This document shows positions 13,889-18,286 of a stretch of DNA of 18,286 bases, piece by piece. The position numbers and the translations under genes were made by a program. A model generated the notes under the pieces. That model searched no databases and was not told where the DNA came from. It saw only the letters and a program-made list of their open reading frames with translations. How positions within the stretch are numbered: position 1 is the first letter of the stretch; each line of letters opens with the position of its first letter. Source of the DNA: RGIG5612 sp964579345. Lineage in GTDB: Bacteria > Bacillota > Clostridia > Lachnospirales > Lachnospiraceae. The stretch covers positions 1 through 18,286 of the forward strand of contig CAZOHB010000034.1 of the NCBI GenBank assembly GCA_964579345.1. Direction: 5' to 3'.

Positions 13889-13916
13889 AAGCGGGCAGGA
13901 AAGATCCCGCCCGCTT
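13889..13916 (-). other. Intercistronic hairpin between ilvD and leuA
   Basis: AAGCGGGC (13889-13896) and GCCCGCTT (13909-13916) pair perfectly; after one mismatch an inner GGA/TCC extends the stem. No T-run follows on the minus strand, so it is not an intrinsic terminator. It starts between the ilvD stop and the leuA ribosome site and could protect or define a processed mRNA end, or tune leuA relative to ilvD. Confidence 0.65.
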
Positions 13917-13922
13917 CATAAA

Positions 13923-15584
13923 TTACATTAACACAGCACCCTTGTCTGCAGAAGTAACCAGTTTTGCATAACGAGCCGCATAACCGGTCTTGATCTTCGG
14001 TTCCGGGCAAACCCAGTTTGCTCTTCTTGCTTCGAGTTCTTCATCCGAAACAGCGACATTGATCTTGCAGTTCGGGATATCGATGGAGATGATATCGCCT
14101 TCGTTGATCAGACCGATATTTCCGCCGGAAGCTGCCTCCGGAGATACATGTCCGATCGCAGCGCCTCTCGTTGCACCGGAGAATCTTCCGTCTGTGATCA
14201 GGGCAACACTTGCGCCAAGACCCATACCGACGATCGCGGAAGTCGGGTTCAGCATCTCTCTCATGCCCGGGCCGCCTTTCGGTCCTTCGTAACGGATCAC
14301 AACAACATCACCCGGATTGATCTTCTTTGCATAGATTGCTTCGATCGCATCTTCTTCGCTGTCGAAGACTCTTGCCGGACCTTCATGAACCATCATCTCT
14401 TCCGCAACTGCGCTCTTCTTAACAACGCAGCCGTCCGGAGCAACATTTCCTTTCAGAACAGCAATGCCACCGGTTGCGGAATACGGATTGTCGATCGGAC
14501 GGATCGTTTCCGGATCGCGGTTCTCAACACCTTCCAGATTCTCTGCCAGAGTCTTTCCGGTAACGGTCATAACGTCTGTATGCAGAAGGCCTTTCTTGGT
14601 CAGCTCTTTCATGACAGCGTGTACGCCGCCTGCCTGATCAAGGTCTTCCATGAAGGTATCGCCTGCCGGAGCCAGGTGGCAGAGGTTCGGTGTCTTCTCA
14701 CTGATCTCGTTGGACATATCCAGGCTGATCTCGAGGCCTGCTTCGTGAGCGATTGCCGGAAGATGCAGCATCGTGTTTGTCGAGCATCCAAGAGCCATAT
14801 CCACAACGTCAGCATTTTCAAACGCTTTCTCAGTCATGATGTCTCTCGGGCAGATATTTTTTTCCACCAGTTCCATGATCTGCATGCCGGCTTTCTTCGC
14901 CAGACGGAGTCTTGCGGACAACGGAGCCGGGATCGTTCCGTTTCCTTTGAGTGCCATACCGATTGCTTCGCAGAGGCAGTTCATGGAGTTTGCGGTATAC
15001 ATACCGGAGCAGGAACCGCAGGAAGGACACGCATTCTCGGTGTACTCTTCAACGCCTGCTTCATCTAACGTACCTGCATGATAAGCGCCGACAGCTTCAA
15101 ACATATGGCTTAAGCAGGTTCTTCTGCCGTCTTTTAAGTGGCCTGCCAGCATCGGGCCGCCGCTTACAAAGATCGTCGGGATATTCAGTCTTGCCGCAGC
15201 CATCAGAAGACCCGGAACGTTCTTGTCGCAGTTCGGGATCATAACGAGGCCGTCAAACTGATGCGCGATCGCCATCGCCTCAGTAGAGTCCGCGATCAGA
15301 TCTCTGGTGACCAGAGAATATTTCATTCCGACATGGCCCATTGCAATACCGTCGCAGACAGCGATTGCCGGGAACTCGATCGGAGTACCACCTGCTGCGC
15401 GGATACCAGCCTTAACCGCGTCCGCGATCTGGCGCAGATGCATATGTCCCGGAACGATCTCATTAAAAGAGTTAACAACACCGATAAGAGGGCGGTTGAT
15501 TTCCTCATCCGTCATGCCCAGTGCGTACATTAAGCTTTTATTCGGTGTACGAGCGACACCAAGTTTCGCATTATCAGATCTCAT
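13923..15584 (-). CDS. ilvD: Dihydroxy-acid dehydratase
   Basis: Dehydrates 2,3-dihydroxy acids to 2-ketoisovalerate and 2-keto-3-methylvalerate. 553 residues from an ATG six bases after AAGGAGGT; a longer in-frame start adding 17 residues would begin inside ilvC and has no such site. Iron-sulfur and metal motifs: MIPNCDKNVPG (Cys119, carbamylated-lysine candidate Lys121) and CPSCGSCSGMYTANSM (186-201; Cys192). The position of the third cysteine of [2Fe-2S] dehydratases reads EIVPGHMHL with no cysteine, as in E. coli IlvD, so an oxygen-sensitive [4Fe-4S] cluster is likely, fitting an anaerobe. Gap to ilvC is 11 bases, with the ribosome site overlapping the ilvC stop. Confidence 0.96.
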   Translation of the reverse strand: MRSDNAKLGVARTPNKSLMYALGMTDEEINRPLIGVVNSFNEIVPGHMHLRQIADAVKAGIRAAGGTPIEFPAIAVCDGIAMGHVGMKYSLVTRDLIADSTEAMAIAHQFDGLVMIPNCDKNVPGLLMAAARLNIPTIFVSGGPMLAGHLKDGRRTCLSHMFEAVGAYHAGTLDEAGVEEYTENACPSCGSCSGMYTANSMNCLCEAIGMALKGNGTIPAPLSARLRLAKKAGMQIMELVEKNICPRDIMTEKAFENADVVDMALGCSTNTMLHLPAIAHEAGLEISLDMSNEISEKTPNLCHLAPAGDTFMEDLDQAGGVHAVMKELTKKGLLHTDVMTVTGKTLAENLEGVENRDPETIRPIDNPYSATGGIAVLKGNVAPDGCVVKKSAVAEEMMVHEGPARVFDSEEDAIEAIYAKKINPGDVVVIRYEGPKGGPGMREMLNPTSAIVGMGLGASVALITDGRFSGATRGAAIGHVSPEAASGGNIGLINEGDIISIDIPNCKINVAVSDEELEARRANWVCPEPKIKTGYAARYAKLVTSADKGAVLM

Positions 15585-15595
15585 ATATGACCTCC

Positions 15596-16615
15596 TTAGT
15601 TCGACGCAGTGTCGAGGTCCGCATCGTTCTTCCAAAGCATCTTCTCACGCAGCTCTTTTCCGACAACTTCCATCGGGTGCTTAGCAAGCTGTGCTCTCTT
15701 GGAGTTGAAGAATGTTCTGCCGTTCTTGTTTTCAGCGATCCATTTTCCTGCAAAGGTTCCGTCCTGAATATCGTTCAGAACAGCCTTCATATTTGCCTTT
15801 GTCTGTTCATAAGGAAGAACTCTCGGTCCGGATACATACTCGCCGAATTCAGCGGTATCGGAGATCGAATAGTTCATAGCTGCAACGCCGCCCTTGTTGA
15901 TCAGGTCGACGATCAGTTTTACTTCGTGGATGCACTCGAAATACGCATTCTCCGGAGCATATCCAGCTTCAACCAGAGTTTCAAAACCGCATTTCATCAG
16001 GTCTACAAGGCCGCCGCAAAGAACGGTCTGCTCGCCGAACAGGTCGGTCTCGGTCTCTTCGTTCATCGTTGTCTCAAGGATACCTGCTCTTGCACCGCCG
16101 ATACCTGCGATGTAAGCAAGTGCGATATCATACGCTTTTCCGGTTGCGTTCTGCTCAACAGCAACGAGGCACGGAACACCTTTTCCAGCAACATACTGGC
16201 TTCTTACCGTATGTCCCGGTCCCTTCGGAGCTGCCATAAATACGTCTACGTTTGCCGGCGGAACGATCTGTTTGTAACGGATGTTGAAGCCGTGTGCGAA
16301 CGCGATCGCTTTGCCTTCTGTCAGATAAGGAGCAATGTCTTTTCTGTACATATCAGCCTGTGCTTCATCGTTGATCAGGATCATGATGATGTCAGCTTTC
16401 TTTGTAGCTTCAGCTACGGTAAGAACTTCGAAACCGTCTTTTTCAGCTACCGGCCAGCTTTTTCCGCCCTCTCTGAGGCCGATGACAACATTGCATCCGG
16501 AATCTCTGAGGTTTAATGCATGGGCATGTCCCTGAGAACCATAACCGATAATTGCAATGGTCTTTCCATCAAGGTTTGCAATGTTACAATCATTTTCATA
16601 ATACATTTTTGCCAT
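15596..16615 (-). CDS. ilvC: Ketol-acid reductoisomerase (class I)
   Basis: Mg-dependent rearrangement and NAD(P)H reduction of acetolactate or acetohydroxybutyrate. 339 residues, class I length. Rossmann motif IIGYGSQGHAHALNL (22-36), cofactor-specificity loop GLREGGKSW (46-54), AHGF (107-110), PKGPGH (130-135), and metal ligands Asp191, Glu195, Glu227 and Glu231. The chosen ATG (16615-16613) has AAGGAGA eight bases upstream; the frame is open upstream only because it overlaps ilvN. It overlaps the end of ilvN by 20 bases, implying translational coupling. Confidence 0.96.
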   Translation of the reverse strand: MAKMYYENDCNIANLDGKTIAIIGYGSQGHAHALNLRDSGCNVVIGLREGGKSWPVAEKDGFEVLTVAEATKKADIIMILINDEAQADMYRKDIAPYLTEGKAIAFAHGFNIRYKQIVPPANVDVFMAAPKGPGHTVRSQYVAGKGVPCLVAVEQNATGKAYDIALAYIAGIGGARAGILETTMNEETETDLFGEQTVLCGGLVDLMKCGFETLVEAGYAPENAYFECIHEVKLIVDLINKGGVAAMNYSISDTAEFGEYVSGPRVLPYEQTKANMKAVLNDIQDGTFAGKWIAENKNGRTFFNSKRAQLAKHPMEVVGKELREKMLWKNDADLDTASN

Positions 16616-17147
16616 AGTTGAATTCTCCTTTTTCTTTTGTATCTTCGTAAATAGACAACAATCCTCTTTCAAGTGCTACATAACCTGTCCGTACAAGCTC
16701 GATGATCTCGAACTCTTTTAAGATCTTTTCAATACCGTTGATCTTGGACTCATCACCGATCATGGCGATCGTCAGCGTGCTGATCGAAACATCAATGATG
16801 TTTGCACGGAAGATATTGGAGATCTGGATGATCTCATTCCGGATCGCGCTCGTCGGGGTGCTTACCTTGATCATGACAAGCTCTCTGCGGATCGAATTGT
16901 TCTGATCCAGGAGCTTCACGGAATGAACCGGATACAGCTTCTGAAGCTGGAGGGAAAGCAGTGAGATCTGCTCTTCCGTACAGACGACCTCGATCGTGAT
17001 ACGGCTGGTTTCCGGATCGGAGGTAGCTCCCACAGCGAGGGATTCAATATTGTAACCTTTTCTGGAGAACATTCTGGAGACCTGTGAAAGGACACCTGCC
17101 TCATTGTCGACCAGAACCGCTAAAGTATAAAGTTTCTGTTCTTTCAT
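16596..17147 (-). CDS. ilvN: Acetolactate synthase regulatory (small) subunit
   Basis: Activates the IlvB catalytic subunit and confers valine feedback inhibition. 183 residues: N-terminal ACT domain (about 6-82; LAVLVDNEAGVLSQVSRMFS, RKGYNIESLAVG) and the ALS small-subunit C-terminal domain (about 90-165). Length matches the usual IlvN/IlvH. AAAGGAGG lies eight bases before the ATG; the gap from ilvB is 18 bases. The C-terminus (YGKNVL) is encoded within the start of ilvC. Confidence 0.95.
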   Translation of the reverse strand: MKEQKLYTLAVLVDNEAGVLSQVSRMFSRKGYNIESLAVGATSDPETSRITIEVVCTEEQISLLSLQLQKLYPVHSVKLLDQNNSIRRELVMIKVSTPTSAIRNEIIQISNIFRANIIDVSISTLTIAMIGDESKINGIEKILKEFEIIELVRTGYVALERGLLSIYEDTKEKGEFNYGKNVL

Positions 17148-17165
17148 CTTTCTGTCCTCCTTTCT

Positions 17166-18286
17166 TTATTTCACCAGGAAATCGGTAATCTGTTTTCCGC
17201 CTTCAACCATCGGACGAACCATCTCATCCAGATCGATGATACAGTCAACAACATACCCATGTCCGCTTTCAAGTGCTTCCTGGATCGCCGCACGAAGTTC
17301 CTCTTCGTTGCTGACATGCGCACCTTTCAGGCCGTATGCTTCCGCAAGTTTTACAAAGTCAGGACCCCGGTCAAGCGTTGTTGCAGCATAACGGTGATCA
17401 TAGATCAAAGACTGCCACTGACGGACCATACCAAGGGTTCCGTTGTTAAGGATAAAGGTAATGACCGGAGTATCGTAGTGCTCTTCTGTTGCAAGCTCGT
17501 TGCAGTTCATACGGAAACTTCCGTCGCCTGTGATATGAATGACGGCCTTATCCGGATTTCCGACCTTTGCACCGATTGCAGCTCCGAGTCCGAAGCCCAT
17601 GGTTCCAAAACCACCGCTGGTTAAAAGCTGTCCGGAATAATCAAAGTGGAAATGCTGGATCGCCCACATCTGATGCTGTCCGACATCAGTGGATACGATC
17701 GTATCCTGCGGCATCATCTCAGCGATCGTGCGAAGGACCTGCTTCGGTGTCAGTTTATCTTTATTTTCATCATATTCTGTTTCTGTTGCGAAGGAGAAAA
17801 CGTAGTCTTTCCATTCTGTATGATGCTGCTGAGCAAGTTTCTCATTCAGCATTTTAAGAACGACTTTTGCATCTCCGATGATGTGATGATCCGTCGGAAC
17901 GTTTTTGTTGATCTCGGAACGGTCGATATCGACCTGAACGATCTTCGCATTATTTGCAAAGGTCTCAGGATCTAAGGCAACGCGGTCAGAGAAACGGCAG
18001 CCTAAAGCGATCAGAAGGTCACATCCGTCTGCTGCCATATTGGAAGCCTGGGAACCATGCATACCGATCATACCGGTTGCAAGCGGGCTTCTTCCCGGAA
18101 GAGCGCCGCCGCCCATTACCGTGATGGCAACAGGTGCGTCCACTTTCTCCGCGAACTCATTCAGTTCTTTGTCCGCACGGCTTCTTACAACACCGCCGCC
18201 GCAGATGATCATCGGTTTTTCAGACGTAACTCTTTTTAGTGGTATAATATACAAAAGTTTACCAAGGGTAACATTAGTACATTCAC
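17166..18286 (-). CDS. ilvB: Acetolactate synthase catalytic subunit, C-terminal two thirds (5' part absent)
   Basis: TPP enzyme that condenses pyruvate with pyruvate or 2-ketobutyrate. The frame is open to the window edge. Clear homology runs from SEKPMIICGGG (serine codon at 18224-18222) to the stop: the central domain (GMIGMHGSQASNMAA, ALGCRFSDRV), then the PP domain with TSGGFGTMGFGLGAAIGA, the TPP/Mg motif GDGSFRMNCNELAT and NNGTLGMVRQWQ. The PYR domain with the catalytic glutamate (about 180 residues) is not present. The roughly 20 codons before SEKP do not read like the helical linker expected in this family, and their base composition drops, so the gene may be interrupted rather than merely cut by the window. 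If so, this copy would be inactive. Confidence 0.85.
   Translation of the reverse strand, partial: ECTNVTLGKLLYIIPLKRVTSEKPMIICGGGVVRSRADKELNEFAEKVDAPVAITVMGGGALPGRSPLATGMIGMHGSQASNMAADGCDLLIALGCRFSDRVALDPETFANNAKIVQVDIDRSEINKNVPTDHHIIGDAKVVLKMLNEKLAQQHHTEWKDYVFSFATETEYDENKDKLTPKQVLRTIAEMMPQDTIVSTDVGQHQMWAIQHFHFDYSGQLLTSGGFGTMGFGLGAAIGAKVGNPDKAVIHITGDGSFRMNCNELATEEHYDTPVITFILNNGTLGMVRQWQSLIYDHRYAATTLDRGPDFVKLAEAYGLKGAHVSNEEELRAAIQEALESGHGYVVDCIIDLDEMVRPMVEGGKQITDFLVK
18225..18286. other. AT-rich segment at a possible breakpoint in ilvB
   Basis: By hand count this stretch is about 30% G+C, against about 50% or more in adjacent ilvB. It contains a small inverted repeat, TTACC-AAG-GGTAA (18259-18271), and an extended -10 promoter motif pointing right. 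The ilvB frame stays open across it but the encoded residues do not resemble the expected linker. It may be the end of an inserted element, a rearrangement or assembly join, or simply a divergent linker; 62 bases are too few to decide. Confidence 0.4.
18240..18248 (+). promoter_or_regulatory. Extended -10 promoter motif pointing out of the window
   Basis: TGGTATAAT matches the extended -10 consensus (TGnTATAAT) exactly. No good -35 is seen 17-18 bases upstream. Transcription would run rightward, antisense to ilvB, into whatever lies beyond the edge. Such a motif inside an ilvB coding region is unexpected and fits the breakpoint idea. Confidence 0.3.

Noticed and set aside
14148..16516. Long plus-strand frames opposite ilvD and ilvC
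   Set aside because: Antisense to strongly conserved enzymes; the residues look like reverse-strand readings of the coding pattern and match no family.
18252..18254. TTG as a start codon for a shortened IlvB
   Set aside because: No ribosome site precedes it and the frame continues upstream to the edge; the protein would also lack the domain carrying the catalytic glutamate.

Overview
The window looks like bacterial chromosome from a mid-GC Clostridia-type Firmicute, possibly Lachnospiraceae. The grounds are near-consensus sigma-A promoters with 17-base spacers, strong GGAGG ribosome sites, a gut-clostridial style of IMP dehydrogenase, the short (HacA-like) form of isopropylmalate isomerase, and an IlvD lacking the first cysteine of the [2Fe-2S] type. 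The genus cannot be fixed from the sequence alone.

Right half (about 8172-18286, minus strand, transcribed right to left): one compact branched-chain amino acid operon, ilvB(partial)-ilvN-ilvC-ilvD-leuA-leuC-leuD-leuB-ilvE, closed by a rho-independent terminator at 8172-8203. IlvB/IlvN make acetolactate or acetohydroxybutyrate, IlvC and IlvD turn these into 2-keto acids, LeuA/LeuCD/LeuB extend the valine keto acid toward leucine, and IlvE transaminates. Gaps are small or negative (ilvN overlaps ilvC by 20 bases). The 5' part of ilvB is not in the window. Just before the edge its homology and base composition both break (about 18225-18286), which may mark an insertion or rearrangement inside ilvB.

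Middle (6595-8121): a hipBA toxin-antitoxin module with its own promoter and a palindromic operator, between the operon terminator and a shared bidirectional terminator. On the plus strand, converging on hipA, are a LysR-family regulator (3782-4705) and a CocE/NonD-type alpha/beta hydrolase (4840-6558) with an atypical active site.

Left part (1-3715, minus strand): threonine ammonia-lyase ilvA, divergent from the LysR gene with two LysR-box-like dyads between them; a DUF1294 membrane protein overlapping ilvA by one base; two tandem 54-bp GC-rich hairpin repeats; a D-2-hydroxyacid dehydrogenase; a 50-residue putative membrane protein; and the 5' part of guaB (IMP dehydrogenase). guaB is preceded by a near-consensus promoter, a 10-codon reading frame and a strong terminator hairpin that starts 8 bases after that frame's stop codon. 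This is the layout of a translation-coupled attenuator and is the most interesting regulatory structure seen here.

No rRNA, tRNA, CRISPR array or complete mobile element was found. All functional calls rest on reading protein motifs by eye; no database search was run.
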